Part shown: piece after piece, positions 1 through 8,065 of the stretch
Layout of the letters: each line of letters opens with the position of its first letter
Position numbering within the stretch: the stretch's first letter is position 1
From: an uncultured Propionibacteriaceae bacterium
GTDB taxonomy: Bacteria > Actinomycetota > Actinomycetes > Propionibacteriales > Propionibacteriaceae
DNA: 35,421 bases
Assembly (NCBI GenBank): GCA_938012815.1
Contig: CALLVV010000097.1
Coordinates: forward strand, 1 to 35,421
Direction of reading: 5' to 3'
Program-made: the position numbers and the translations under genes
Notes under the pieces: generated by a model
What the model saw: only the letters and a program-made list of their open reading frames with translations
The model's database searches: none
Told to the model about the DNA's origin: nothing

Positions 1-70
1 CCGTAGCTGGGTTGTGGTTGTTGTCCGTAGCTGGGTTGTGGTTGTTGTCCGTAGCCGGGTTGCTGATTGT
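1..70. repeat. 24-nt tandem repeat
   Basis: Two perfect copies of a 24-nt unit lie at 1-24 and 25-48, and a degenerate third copy follows to about 70. On the minus strand each unit encodes YGQQPQPS. The array continues off the window edge, so copy number is unknown. There are no unique spacers, so it is not a CRISPR array. Confidence 0.85.
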
Positions 71-77
71 TGCTCAT
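1..77 (-). CDS. Gln/Pro/Tyr-repeat membrane protein, N-terminal fragment cut by the window edge
   Basis: Only the first 25 codons are present. The start codon is at 75-77 on the minus strand, preceded by a good AGGAGG ribosome site. The peptide begins MSNNQQPGYGQQPQPSYG and continues as an eight-residue repeat (YGQQPQPS). The first four residues and the Q/P/G/Y repeat style match the next gene upstream (157-1002), so this is very likely a tandem paralogue whose membrane segment and C-terminal domain lie off the left edge. No function can be assigned; the match is limited to the repetitive N-terminus. Confidence 0.75.
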   Translation of the reverse strand, partial: MSNNQQPGYGQQPQPSYGQQPQPSY

Positions 78-156
78 TCCTGCCTCCTGGTGTCATGGTA
101 GGGCTGCCGGGGTTGACCCGTCCGGGGTCTTTCCGTGTGGCTCTGGCTGCACACAA

Positions 157-1002
157 TTACTTCCAGGCTTCCAGGAAGGCGTCTGAAACTTTCGCCACCT
201 CTGATGTCGATTTGTTCTTGGGCATGAGCGTCCCGAGAACGCCGGAATAGGTATCGGTCAGGCACATGGTTCCGGTCTTGGCTTCGCCGCAGGACCATTT
301 GCCTTCTGATTTGACGTTTTTGATGAGGTAGGTGAAATCGGCTACGGTGCTTCCCTCGTCGTAGGCGGCGCGGAACGAATCCTTGGCCGAATTCGAGTAC
401 TCTCTTGTTCCTCTCTCGCCCGTCGTCGTGCTCTGGGTGAAGTCGCCGAATGAGGTGGGCATCTCGGGTGTGGTTTTGGGGGTTTCGGATGACGTCCTGG
501 TTGTGGGGCGGGTGGTTTTTCTGGTGGGGCTGGGTGAGGGTTCCTCGGACTTTTGGGTTGTCTGTGTGGCGGTCTGTGTGCTGGTGGAGGGGGTGGTGTT
601 TGGCTGGTTGTTCCGGCCGAGGAGCCACCAGGCCGCGAAGCCGGCGATGGCCACCAGAACGGCCGCGAGTGCGACGATCAGGACCGTGTTGCCTCTTTTC
701 GGGGGCATACCCTGACCGGTGGATCCGTAGGCGGGTTGATAACCCTGTTGACCGTATCCGGACTGCGGGTACCCGGGCTGGGACTGCTGATATCCAGGCT
801 GGGGTTGGGAGTAACCGGGCTGGGGCTGTTGATATCCGGGCTGGGGCTGTTGATATCCGGGTTGGTGTTGATATCCGGGCTGGGAGTAACCGGGCTGGGG
901 CTGTTGATATCCGGGCTGGGACTGAGGGCTGCCGAAGGATGGTTGCTGGGAGTATCCCTGCTGCGGACGGCCGTTGGGGTCGGGCCACTGGTTGTTGCTC
1001 AT
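157..1002 (-). CDS. Q/P/G/Y-repeat single-pass membrane protein with C-terminal EAWK domain
   Basis: 281 residues, function unknown. The start at 1000-1002 follows an AGGAGG site seven bases upstream. Residues 1-100 are a low-complexity region rich in Gln, Pro, Gly and Tyr, built from units such as GYQQPQP. Residues 105-128 form one transmembrane helix. A Thr/Ser/Pro linker runs to about 185. Residues 185-281 are a compact domain with two cysteines (C238, C247) that could form an extracellular disulfide, and the protein ends EAWK. That last domain aligns along its length with the C-terminus of the protein at 16609-17205: a shared FG[DE]F start, both cysteines, a GV segment and the EAWK end. 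The layout is N-in/C-out, with the repeat in the cytoplasm. Such proline-rich cytosolic tails occur in many actinobacterial envelope proteins; a specific role would be a guess. Confidence 0.88.
   Translation of the reverse strand: MSNNQWPDPNGRPQQGYSQQPSFGSPQSQPGYQQPQPGYSQPGYQHQPGYQQPQPGYQQPQPGYSQPQPGYQQSQPGYPQSGYGQQGYQPAYGSTGQGMPPKRGNTVLIVALAAVLVAIAGFAAWWLLGRNNQPNTTPSTSTQTATQTTQKSEEPSPSPTRKTTRPTTRTSSETPKTTPEMPTSFGDFTQSTTTGERGTREYSNSAKDSFRAAYDEGSTVADFTYLIKNVKSEGKWSCGEAKTGTMCLTDTYSGVLGTLMPKNKSTSEVAKVSDAFLEAWK
760..930. repeat. 21-nt coding tandem repeat array
   Basis: Imperfect repeats of about 21 nt within the gene at 157-1002. The most regular unit reads gatatccgggctggggctgtt on the plus strand and encodes GYQQPQP on the minus strand. 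Copies are interspersed with shorter PGYSQ-type units. Such arrays change length easily by slippage, so strain-to-strain length variation is likely. Confidence 0.7.
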
Positions 1003-1430
1003 TCGTACCTCCTGGTTCAACATGGTAAGAGGGCCCTTCGACAGGGTGGCCTGGCGAGAGGTGCTGGACATCCTGGGGTTTACAAGGATCGCACGGTGCT
1101 GGATCAGCGTCCACCGGGTGAGGAACCGTTTCTGGGACTGGTGTCGGCCACGGTCAGCCCTTCCACGGCCCGATCGGACAGGTGATGCCTGGACCCTGCA
1201 GATGGGTCCGTTTCCACACATCCGGGAAAATCTGCTGTCCCTCGTCGATCCGGGTGGGGCGATTCCTTGGTCGTTGTTCGCAGCGTCTTGTCCTCGGCGC
1301 GGTGGGGCAAGGGAACGGCAATCGGCAGCGGCCCTGAGAGGCTCTCGTTCCCTGGAGGACGGGGCCGGACAGATCCTGGGCCTCGAGTTGTGCTCTCCAC
1401 GTGCAGTCGTGCTAAAGTTCCTCCCCGGAC
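1003..1430. other. 428-nt region without a convincing gene
   Basis: This stretch lies between the divergent membrane-protein gene and tRNA-Leu. Open frames here show no recognisable protein and no ribosome site. It should contain the promoter of the gene at 157-1002 and, at its right end, the tRNA promoter. I see no other structure. Confidence 0.5.
1388..1418 (+). promoter_or_regulatory. Candidate promoter of tRNA-Leu
   Basis: A TTGTGC hexamer at 1388-1393 and a TAAAGT hexamer at 1413-1418 are separated by 19 bases. Transcription would start a few bases before the tRNA at 1431. The -10 is a good match to TAnnnT; the spacer is slightly long. Confidence 0.4.
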
Positions 1431-1513
1431 GCGCGAGTGGCGGAATGGTAGACGCGCTGGCTTCAGGTGCCAGTGCCCGCAAGGGCGTGGAGGTTCAACT
1501 CCTCTCTCGCGCA
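1431..1513 (+). tRNA. tRNA-Leu (anticodon CAG)
   Basis: A complete class II tRNA. The acceptor arms GCGCGAG (1431-1437) and CTCGCGC (1506-1512) pair perfectly, with discriminator A at 1513. The anticodon stem CTGGC/GCCAG encloses the loop TTCAGGT, giving anticodon CAG at 1464-1466, which reads CUG leucine codons. A long variable arm precedes the T arm with loop TTCAACT. The 3' CCA is not encoded. Confidence 0.97.
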
Positions 1514-1520
1514 CGGATTG

Positions 1521-1548
1521 GTCCCTCGTCTCGATAGAGGCGGGGGAC
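1521..1548 (+). terminator. Hairpin terminator after tRNA-Leu
   Basis: A 12-bp stem (1521-1532 with 1537-1548, two G:U pairs) with a GATA tetraloop begins eight bases after the tRNA. It is followed by AATTGCTCT rather than a strong T run, as is common in high-GC actinobacteria. Confidence 0.65.
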
Positions 1549-1632
1549 AATTGCTCTCGGGGAAATTCTCGAGCCGTGCACGGGACGAGCGATGGGCAAG
1601 GCCGCTGTCCCCCGTCCGGCTTCGGGGCTTCA

Positions 1633-3150
1633 TCAATTGCCGTCGAGCAGCCGGCGACGGTTCCGGCCCGACGCCACCCAGCGCGCCAGTGGGCCGTGTT
1701 CGTTGATGAGCGTCAAACGGCCCTGGACGCGTTCCACGAGGCCGGAGTCGACGGCCAGCAGCAGTTCGTCACGATCCTGGAGACGCAGCGTTCTGTCCGG
1801 GATGAGGATCTTCTTGTCGCGGATGATCATGGAGACCACGGCTCCGCGGGGCAGTCGTAGGTCGTTCACCCACATTCCCACCAGGCGGCCCGTGTCCGGG
1901 ACCTGGAACTGCACCAGCGAGGCATTGATGCCTTCGAGCGGGGAGGAGTCGAACTGCAACTCCCGTGGGGAGATCTGTTCCAGCACCCCGGCCCACGGGG
2001 CCAGTTTCGGCAGCAGCGGGCCCTGCACGAGGGTGAACATCACCACCAGCAGGAAGATGACGTGGAACATGTGCGAGGCGCCCGGCAGCTGGTGCGTCAG
2101 CGGGATCGTCGCCAGCATGATGGGCAGCGCGCCGCGCATCCCCGCCCAGGAGATGAACAGCTGGGTCCTCAGCTTCTCCCGGAACGGCGTCAGGCAGGCG
2201 AACACGGAGATCGGGCGGGCGATGAACGTCAACGCCGACCCGATCACCAGCGCCGGGACGATCGCCTCCGGCAGCTGGCTGGGGGAGGCCAGCAGCCCCA
2301 GCATCACGAACAAACCGATCTGCGCCAGCCAGCTCACCGATTCCGTGAAACCCTCCGTCGCCGAGTGGTGGGGGAGGGCCTGGTTACCGAGCCACAAACC
2401 GGCGATGTAGGCGGCCAGCAGCTCCGAACCGCCCGCGACCCCGGTGACGGAGTAGGCGGTCAGGGCGATCGCGAGGGTTGCCAAGGGGTACAGGCCTGCG
2501 CTCGGCAGGGAGATGCGGTGCAGGAAAGCCTGCCCCACCATCGCCACCGCCGCCCCGATGAGGGCGCCCGCGGTCAGCTGGAAAAGCCCGTTCGCGATCA
2601 TTCCCGTCACCGACATCTGATTCCAGGCGTCGGAGACCACGACGGTGACGATGATGATCGCGGGCGGGTCGTTGAAACCGGATTCGCCCTCCAGGGTGGT
2701 GCGCACCTTTGACTTCAGGGGCAGGCGACGCAGGATCGCGAACACGGCAGCAGCGTCCGTCGACGAGACCATCGCCGCCATCAGGATCCCGGTGCGCAGA
2801 TCGACACCCAACACCAGCATCGCGATGGACGAGGCCACCGCCACCGACACCAGCACCCCGACGGTCCCGAGCAGTCCGGCCCGGGATGCCACCGGCCTGA
2901 ACTCCGCCCAACGGGTGGTGAACCCGCCGTCGAACAGCAGCAACCCCACCAGTAGGGCGGAGATGTTGTAGGCCAGCTGGGCGTCGTCGAACCGGATCCC
3001 GAGGCCCGCCTCGCCGATCCCCAGGCCGATGCCCAGGTACAGCAGCAGCCCGGGCATGGAACTGCGCGACGATATCCGCACCGCCGCGACACCCGCCAGC
3101 AGCACCCCGCAGGCGATCAGGACCACCATGTCCATGTCATGATGGCTCAT
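1633..3150 (-). CDS. Cation/proton antiporter, NhaP/CvrA type with C-terminal RCK_C domain
   Basis: 505 residues. It probably exchanges K+ or Na+ for protons across the cell membrane. Residues 1 to about 390 form some 12 hydrophobic segments of the CPA1 fold. The family hallmark EGESGFNDPPA occurs in mid-protein and supplies the membrane-embedded acidic residues; SSTDAAAVFAIL precedes it. The cytoplasmic tail (about 400-505) resembles a TrkA-C (RCK_C) regulatory domain, including ALVQFQVPDTGRLVGMWV-like sequence and a DRDELLLAVD segment. This arrangement is typical of potassium/proton antiporters of the CvrA/NhaP2 group rather than plain Na+/H+ exchangers. The ATG at 3150 has an AGGAAGG site five bases upstream. 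The ion actually carried cannot be decided from sequence. Confidence 0.9.
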   Translation of the reverse strand: MSHHDMDMVVLIACGVLLAGVAAVRISSRSSMPGLLLYLGIGLGIGEAGLGIRFDDAQLAYNISALLVGLLLFDGGFTTRWAEFRPVASRAGLLGTVGVLVSVAVASSIAMLVLGVDLRTGILMAAMVSSTDAAAVFAILRRLPLKSKVRTTLEGESGFNDPPAIIIVTVVVSDAWNQMSVTGMIANGLFQLTAGALIGAAVAMVGQAFLHRISLPSAGLYPLATLAIALTAYSVTGVAGGSELLAAYIAGLWLGNQALPHHSATEGFTESVSWLAQIGLFVMLGLLASPSQLPEAIVPALVIGSALTFIARPISVFACLTPFREKLRTQLFISWAGMRGALPIMLATIPLTHQLPGASHMFHVIFLLVVMFTLVQGPLLPKLAPWAGVLEQISPRELQFDSSPLEGINASLVQFQVPDTGRLVGMWVNDLRLPRGAVVSMIIRDKKILIPDRTLRLQDRDELLLAVDSGLVERVQGRLTLINEHGPLARWVASGRNRRRLLDGN

Positions 3151-3409
3151 GGTGTGTCCTTCCTGGTCGTGCAGACATTATCCCGGGTTTTGCGTCGTCA
3201 GGGCCAGAAGCGGCGTGGATTCACTCCAGAGGCTGGTCGGGCCCGGCTGCGACGAAGGAGCGGCCCGTGCCGGAACCGCACCTCCAGTAGCAGGATGAGC
3301 CGGCAAATGGGTTTCAACGAAAAGCTGATCCGGAACAATCCGGCAGTCGTGAAGGCGAATCTTTCGCGCATTCTCGCCCATCTCGCAGGGGCGGGACGTC
3401 TGAATGATC

Positions 3410-4279
3410 CTAGGCCGTCGGTTTGAAGGTCTCCATGGTGATCAGGCCTCCGGGCCCGAAGTGCAGTGCACGCACCTCCGAGACCACCATCGGTTTGTCC
3501 TTGACACCCAGGCCCGCGTACATCTCCGGCAGCACCGGGCGGTGCCCGCACACCGCCGTCGGGCGGTCCAGGTTTTTCAGCAGCTCCGCCATGAGTTTGC
3601 GCACCGCTTTCGGATTCTTCGCCGCGGACTCCTCGGTGAGCTGGTCGTAGGTTTCGATGCCTATCTTCTGGGTTTTCGCGTAGGGCTTGAGCGTTTCCTT
3701 GCAGCGTGCCGAAGCGGAGCTGACGAGACGTTCGACCCCGAAGGCCGACAGCACATCGACGAGGCGTTTCGCCTGATCCCGGCCCCGGCCCGAGAGACGG
3801 CGTTTCCGGTCGTCACCGGACCAGTGTTTTCTCTGCATCGCCTTGGCGTGGCGGACGATCAGCAGCGCATTCGTCCGTGGTGCCGCGACGGCGGCCTCGA
3901 TTACGGCGCGTTCATCCGGATAGGTGGCCTTCTCCAAAGCCGCATCGACGGGAAACCATTTCACCGCCGACACCTCGCGGTCGGGTCGGCGGGGACGCTG
4001 CGAGAGCACCGCGGAACGCCAGTAGTGGACCGCTTTCGGGCCTTTGCCGACCTTGTAACGAATACTTGGAAGCCGCAACCCCAGCAGGGCAGCCACCCCC
4101 GTCTCCTCCCGGATCTCACGGACGGCGGTCTCCGGCAGCAACTCGTCGGTCTCACCCTTGCCCTTCGGCAGCGACCAGTCGTCGTAGCGTTTCCGGTGGA
4201 TCAGCAGCACCTGGAGACCGTCGGTGTGCTCGCGCAGCACCACGCCCCCCGCGGAGACGATCTTCGGTTTCTTGCTCAT
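3410..4279 (-). CDS. mutT1: Nudix hydrolase fused to a histidine phosphatase, MutT1-like
   Basis: 289 residues with two catalytic domains. Residues 1-130 are a Nudix hydrolase with a full Nudix box at 40-62 (G40, E46, R54, E55, E58, E59, G61). Residues 138-289 are a histidine-phosphatase domain with the RHA catalytic triplet at 143-145 and a second catalytic histidine in a CGHRPVLP motif near residue 240. This fusion matches mycobacterial MutT1, which cleans up oxidised nucleotides and diadenosine polyphosphates in two steps. The start ATG overlaps the ppk1 stop by four bases (ATGA), so translation is coupled. The ppk1-mutT1 neighbourhood is also known in mycobacteria, but here the two genes are co-directional in one operon. 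Substrate preference (8-oxo-dGTP versus ApnA) is inferred from the family. Confidence 0.9.
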   Translation of the reverse strand: MSKKPKIVSAGGVVLREHTDGLQVLLIHRKRYDDWSLPKGKGETDELLPETAVREIREETGVAALLGLRLPSIRYKVGKGPKAVHYWRSAVLSQRPRRPDREVSAVKWFPVDAALEKATYPDERAVIEAAVAAPRTNALLIVRHAKAMQRKHWSGDDRKRRLSGRGRDQAKRLVDVLSAFGVERLVSSASARCKETLKPYAKTQKIGIETYDQLTEESAAKNPKAVRKLMAELLKNLDRPTAVCGHRPVLPEMYAGLGVKDKPMVVSEVRALHFGPGGLITMETFKPTA

Positions 4280-6360
4280 CGGCGCCGCCTCTCGCGGGTG
4301 AGCCGGATCAGCTCCTCCTGCAGGTCGGTCAGCTGCCTGCCCTCGGGGTCGGTGGTGTGGGCCGACCAGGTGCGGTCCTTGAGTTCCCAGTGGACGGTGT
4401 GGTCGTCGAAGGCGCGGTCGAAGAGGTCTCTGATGCGGGCGATGTGTTTCGGGTTCGACAACCCGACGACGGCCTCGACGCGCCGGTCAAGGTTGCGGTG
4501 CATCAGGTCCGCCGACCCGATCCCGACGTTCGGCTTTCCGCCCGCCTCGAACCAGTAGATGCGGGAGTGCTCCAGGAACCGTCCCAGGATGGAGCGCACC
4601 CGGATGTTCTCGCTCAGACCTTCCACGCCGGGCCGGATGGTGCAGATCCCCCGCACCCACACGTCCACCTTCACTCCCGCCCGGGACGCGCGGTAGAGGG
4701 CGTCGATGACGGTCTCGTCGACGATGGAGTTCACCTTGATGCGGATTCCAGACGGCAAACCGGCGGCGTGGTTGGTGATCTCGGTCTCGATGCGTTCCAG
4801 CAGGCCGCTGCGGATGCCGTGCGGGGCGACGAGCAGCCGCCGGTACTCGGTCTGGTGGGTGATCCCGGACAGGTGGTTGAACAGGCGTGCCACGTCGTCG
4901 GTGATGACGGGGTTGGCTGTCAACAATCCCATGTCCTCGTAGCTGCGGGCGGTCTTGGGGTGATAGTTGCCGGTGCCGATGTGGGCGTAGCGGCGCAGCC
5001 CGCCCGACTCCTCACGTACCACCAGCGACAGTTTGCAGTGGGTCTTCAACCCGACCATGCCGTAGACGACGTGCACCCCAGCCTGCTCCAGCTGTCTGGC
5101 CCAGGAGATGTTGTTCTGTTCGTCGAAACGGGCCTTGATCTCCACCACGGCGAGGACCTGCTTTCCCGCCTGGGCGGCCTCGATGAGGGCGTCGACGATG
5201 GGGGAGTCACCAGAGGTGCGGTACAGGGTCTGTTTGATGGCCAGCACCGCCGGGTCGGCGGCGGCCTGTTCGATGAACCGTTGCACGCTGGTGGCGAACG
5301 AGTCGTAGGGGTGCTGTACCAGCACGTCACGGCGTTTCAGCGCCTTGAACATGTCGGCGGGGGAGGACGACTCCACCTCCGCCAGGTCCGGGTGGGTGAT
5401 CGGCAGGAAACCCGGGTATTTGAGGTCTTCGCGACGCGAGTCCTCCAGGGCGAACAGGCCCGTCAGGTCGAGGGGGGCGGGCAGGTGGAAGACCTCGCCG
5501 GGCGCGACGTCCAGTTCGCTGATGATGGTGGCGAGCATCGTCTCGTCGATGTCGTCCTCGACCTCCAGGCGCACGGGGGGACGCCCCACCTTGCGCCGCA
5601 GCAGCTCCTTCTCCAACGCGTAGAGAAGGTTTTCGGCGTCGTCCTCCTCCACCTCGATGTCCTCGTTGCGGGTGACGCGGAAGGTGGCGTGGTCCAGCAC
5701 CTCCATGCCTGCGAACAGCTGCCCGAGGTGCCGGGAGATGATCTCCTCCAGGGGCACGAAGCGCCCCTCCGCGAGTTTCACGAATCGTGACAGGTTGGTG
5801 GGCACCTTCACGCGGGCGAACTGACTGGCGCCCGTCGCGGGGTTGCGCAGGAGCACGGCGAGGTTGACCGACAGCCCGGAGATGTAGGGGAACGGGTGCG
5901 AAGGATCCACCGCGAGGGGAGTCAGCACCGGGAAAATGCGTTCCCCGAACAGGGTGCGCATCCGGTCCTTCTCCGCAGCGGTCAGTTCGTCCCACGCGAG
6001 GATCTCGATGCCCTCGGCCCGCAGCTGGGGCCGGATCTCCTGCTGGAACAGGCGGGACTGCTCGGCGACGAGCTCGGCGGTGCGTTCCAGGATCGAGGCG
6101 TGCAACTGCCCCGGCCGGGCACCGGTGATGGCGGTCACGGCCACCCCGGCCTGGATGCGGCGTTTCAATCCTGCGACTCGCACCATGAAGAACTCGTCGA
6201 GGTTGTTGGAGAAGATCGCCAGGAACTTCACGCGCTCCAGCAGCGGGATGCGTTGCACATCGCGGGCCAGGTCCAGCACCCGGTTGTTGAAGTCCAACCA
6301 GGCCAGTTCCCGGTCCAAGTAGCGGTGCTTGGGAAGTTTCCCGTCCTCGCGTCCGGTCAC
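4276..6360 (-). CDS. ppk1: Polyphosphate kinase 1
   Basis: 694 residues, normal PPK1 length. The enzyme reversibly polymerises the gamma phosphate of ATP into inorganic polyphosphate, usually at the inner membrane face. The N-terminal domain begins with the typical RYLDRELAWLDFNNRVLDLA region. The catalytic half carries the conserved histidine motifs: VGLKTHCKLSLVVR, and HIGTGNYHPKTARSYEDMGL containing the likely phospho-histidine. DLMHRNLDRRVE near the C-terminus is also characteristic. The start is a GTG at 6358-6360 with GGGAGGG upstream. It overlaps the mshD stop by four bases (GTGA), and its own stop overlaps the mutT1 start. The gene therefore lies inside a fully overlapping operon, which implies stoichiometric co-translation. 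Confidence 0.97.
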   Translation of the reverse strand: MTGREDGKLPKHRYLDRELAWLDFNNRVLDLARDVQRIPLLERVKFLAIFSNNLDEFFMVRVAGLKRRIQAGVAVTAITGARPGQLHASILERTAELVAEQSRLFQQEIRPQLRAEGIEILAWDELTAAEKDRMRTLFGERIFPVLTPLAVDPSHPFPYISGLSVNLAVLLRNPATGASQFARVKVPTNLSRFVKLAEGRFVPLEEIISRHLGQLFAGMEVLDHATFRVTRNEDIEVEEDDAENLLYALEKELLRRKVGRPPVRLEVEDDIDETMLATIISELDVAPGEVFHLPAPLDLTGLFALEDSRREDLKYPGFLPITHPDLAEVESSSPADMFKALKRRDVLVQHPYDSFATSVQRFIEQAAADPAVLAIKQTLYRTSGDSPIVDALIEAAQAGKQVLAVVEIKARFDEQNNISWARQLEQAGVHVVYGMVGLKTHCKLSLVVREESGGLRRYAHIGTGNYHPKTARSYEDMGLLTANPVITDDVARLFNHLSGITHQTEYRRLLVAPHGIRSGLLERIETEITNHAAGLPSGIRIKVNSIVDETVIDALYRASRAGVKVDVWVRGICTIRPGVEGLSENIRVRSILGRFLEHSRIYWFEAGGKPNVGIGSADLMHRNLDRRVEAVVGLSNPKHIARIRDLFDRAFDDHTVHWELKDRTWSAHTTDPEGRQLTDLQEELIRLTRERRRR

Positions 6361-7172
6361 GGCGTCCCTCCCGGCCGGTAGGCGGTGTCGGTGCTCAGTG
6401 TGCGGAAGCCGGTGGTGGCATACAGCGTCACCACCCGTTCCTCGGAGGCCTCGACGTACAGTTCGACGTTCTCGCAGCCGACGGAGTGCATGTGGGCCAG
6501 TCCCGCGGTCAGCAGGGCCCGTCCCAGGCCGGCGCCCCCGTGGTCGGGATGGACCGCCAGGACGTAGACCTCACCCATGGTCGTGTCGTGGCGTTTCGTC
6601 CAGTGAAAACCTGTCACCTCGTCGTCGTGGTGCGCCACCAGCAGCCCGGCGGCGTCGAACCACGGCTGCCGGGCCAGTGCCTGGAAGTCGTCGACGGTGA
6701 GCCGCCCCTGTTCCGGGTGGTGCGCGAAGGCCACTCGGTTCACATCCACCACCCCCTCGGTGTCGGCGGGGTCGAAGGGGAGGATGCGGTAACCGGTGGG
6801 TGCGGGTACGGGGACGATGCCCGCGAGGGGACGACCCATCCGCAGCAACTCACGTGCCGGGCGGAGCCCCAGTTTCCTCGCCACGGCGCGGGCGGCGGGC
6901 AGGGTGCGGAAGGCCCAGACGGAGTGCCCGGGGCGGGCCTCGACGGCCTCGGCCACCAAGGATGTGCCGAGTCCCTTGCCCCTGGCCCCCGGGGAGACCG
7001 CGACCAGGATGGTTCCGTCGTGGTCGTCGAGGACCGCGAAACCGTCCTGACGAGCCCACACCTCACCCTTCCGGGCGCGCTCCAGCACCAGGAGGGCGGA
7101 ATCGTTGAGGGGACTGAAACCGTCGTGGGCCTCGCAGGCCGCAGCTGTCACACGGGGGTCGAGTTCAGGCAT
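6357..7172 (-). CDS. mshD: Mycothiol synthase
   Basis: 271 residues. MshD transfers an acetyl group from acetyl-CoA to Cys-GlcN-Ins, the last step of mycothiol synthesis in the cytoplasm. The protein is a tandem GNAT. The first domain (about 10-120) is degenerate but keeps SPGARGKGLGTSLV. The second (about 125-271) holds AFAHHPEQGRLTVDDF, GFHWTKRHDTTMGEVYVLAV and the acetyl-CoA loop HGGAGLGRALL. The TKRH and GEVYVL elements are typical of MshD and distinguish it from generic acetyltransferases. The ATG at 7172 lies within the last codons of the upstream regulator gene (eight-base overlap). The glnR-mshD adjacency is also found in mycobacteria. The gene marks the source as a mycothiol-producing actinobacterium. 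Confidence 0.95.
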   Translation of the reverse strand: MPELDPRVTAAACEAHDGFSPLNDSALLVLERARKGEVWARQDGFAVLDDHDGTILVAVSPGARGKGLGTSLVAEAVEARPGHSVWAFRTLPAARAVARKLGLRPARELLRMGRPLAGIVPVPAPTGYRILPFDPADTEGVVDVNRVAFAHHPEQGRLTVDDFQALARQPWFDAAGLLVAHHDDEVTGFHWTKRHDTTMGEVYVLAVHPDHGGAGLGRALLTAGLAHMHSVGCENVELYVEASEERVVTLYATTGFRTLSTDTAYRPGGTP

Positions 7173-7824
7173 CGTGATCCTCCCAACGTGCCGCGAACCG
7201 GTAACCGACGTTGCGTACGGTCCCGATGAAATAGTCGAACTGGCCGAGCTTCGCGCGCAGCCTGCGGATGTGGACGTCGACGGTGCGGGTGCCGCCGAAG
7301 TAGTCGTAGCCCCACACCTTGCTGAGCAGCACCTCGCGGGTCAGCACTTTGCCCTGGTGCTGCACCAGGTAACGGAGCAGCTCGAACTCGGTGTAGGTCA
7401 GGTCGAGGGGATCGCCAGAGATGGTGGCGTGGTAGGCGTCCTCGTCGATGCGGATGGGGCCGGCCACCAGGATGTGCGGCTGGTCCCCCGAGTGCAGCAG
7501 CAGTCGCAACCGGACGTCGACCTCCGCCGCCTCGCAGCCGTCGAGCACGAAATCCGAGAATCCCCAGTCATGGCTCAGTAGTCCCAGAGCCGAGCCCGCG
7601 ACCATGAGCAGCACGGGCATGCCGGGGTGGGTCTGCCGGATGATGGTGGTGGCGGTGCGTGCCCAGGCGAGGTCACCGCGGGCGTCGACGACGACGGCGT
7701 CGACGAGGTCCATGCGACGCAGGGCCTCCTCCGCGCTCGCGGCGGTGCTGAGATCGTGACTCAGCAGCGACAGGAAGTCGGGCGCCGGACCGGTGGGGGA
7801 GACCAGCAGAATTGAACTCACCAT
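7165..7824 (-). CDS. glnR: GlnR-like orphan response regulator
   Basis: 219 residues. An OmpR-type regulator: an atypical receiver domain (1-110) followed by a winged helix (about 125-215) containing DLTYTEFELLRYL, VWGYDYFGGTRTVDVHIRRL and GTVRNVGYRF. In GlnR the receiver works without phosphorylation by a partner kinase, and no sensor-kinase gene lies nearby. The next gene is mshD, the same order as Rv0818-Rv0819 in Mycobacterium tuberculosis, which supports GlnR, the activator of nitrogen-assimilation genes. Start choice: the ATG at 7824 has GGAGG only two bases away; the next codon, a GTG at 7821, has a better five-base spacing and may be the true start. A close OmpR relative other than GlnR remains possible. 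Confidence 0.8.
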   Translation of the reverse strand: MVSSILLVSPTGPAPDFLSLLSHDLSTAASAEEALRRMDLVDAVVVDARGDLAWARTATTIIRQTHPGMPVLLMVAGSALGLLSHDWGFSDFVLDGCEAAEVDVRLRLLLHSGDQPHILVAGPIRIDEDAYHATISGDPLDLTYTEFELLRYLVQHQGKVLTREVLLSKVWGYDYFGGTRTVDVHIRRLRAKLGQFDYFIGTVRNVGYRFAARWEDHDA

Positions 7825-8013
7825 CACCTCCCGGTCTCTGCGAGTCCCTATCGTATCCGTACTCCCAGGAATGTGGTTTCTCGCCAGGCGGTGAGACTCT
7901 GCGGGTTGGGGTCTCCGTGAGATCGGCAGGGTCGGGCCACGGGCCGGGGTGATCGCGGATCGGTTCACCCTGCTGCAGAAAGAGCAGCCGCATCGTTCTC
8001 GTGGCCGGCGCGT

Positions 8014-8065
8014 TTCAGCGGGGTGCGCCGCGGATGAGGAGCCAGCACCGACCGAGGGGGCGTTC
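8014..8065. repeat. 52-nt exact direct repeat, copy A
   Basis: The same 52 nt recurs at 8572-8623. It covers the end and stop codon of each lipoprotein gene. The identity exceeds that of the rest of the genes, suggesting recent duplication or gene conversion. Confidence 0.9.

Noticed and set aside
1..70. CRISPR-like repeat
   Set aside because: Units are directly tandem without spacers and encode an in-frame peptide repeat.
74..1550. Several long frames overlapping the repeat membrane protein and tRNA-Leu
   Set aside because: Arg/Pro-rich shadow frames with no ribosome sites; one runs through the tRNA.
3404..5790. Long plus-strand open frames opposite mutT1 and ppk1
   Set aside because: They are antisense to two clearly conserved genes, lack recognisable domains, and arise from high-GC codon bias.
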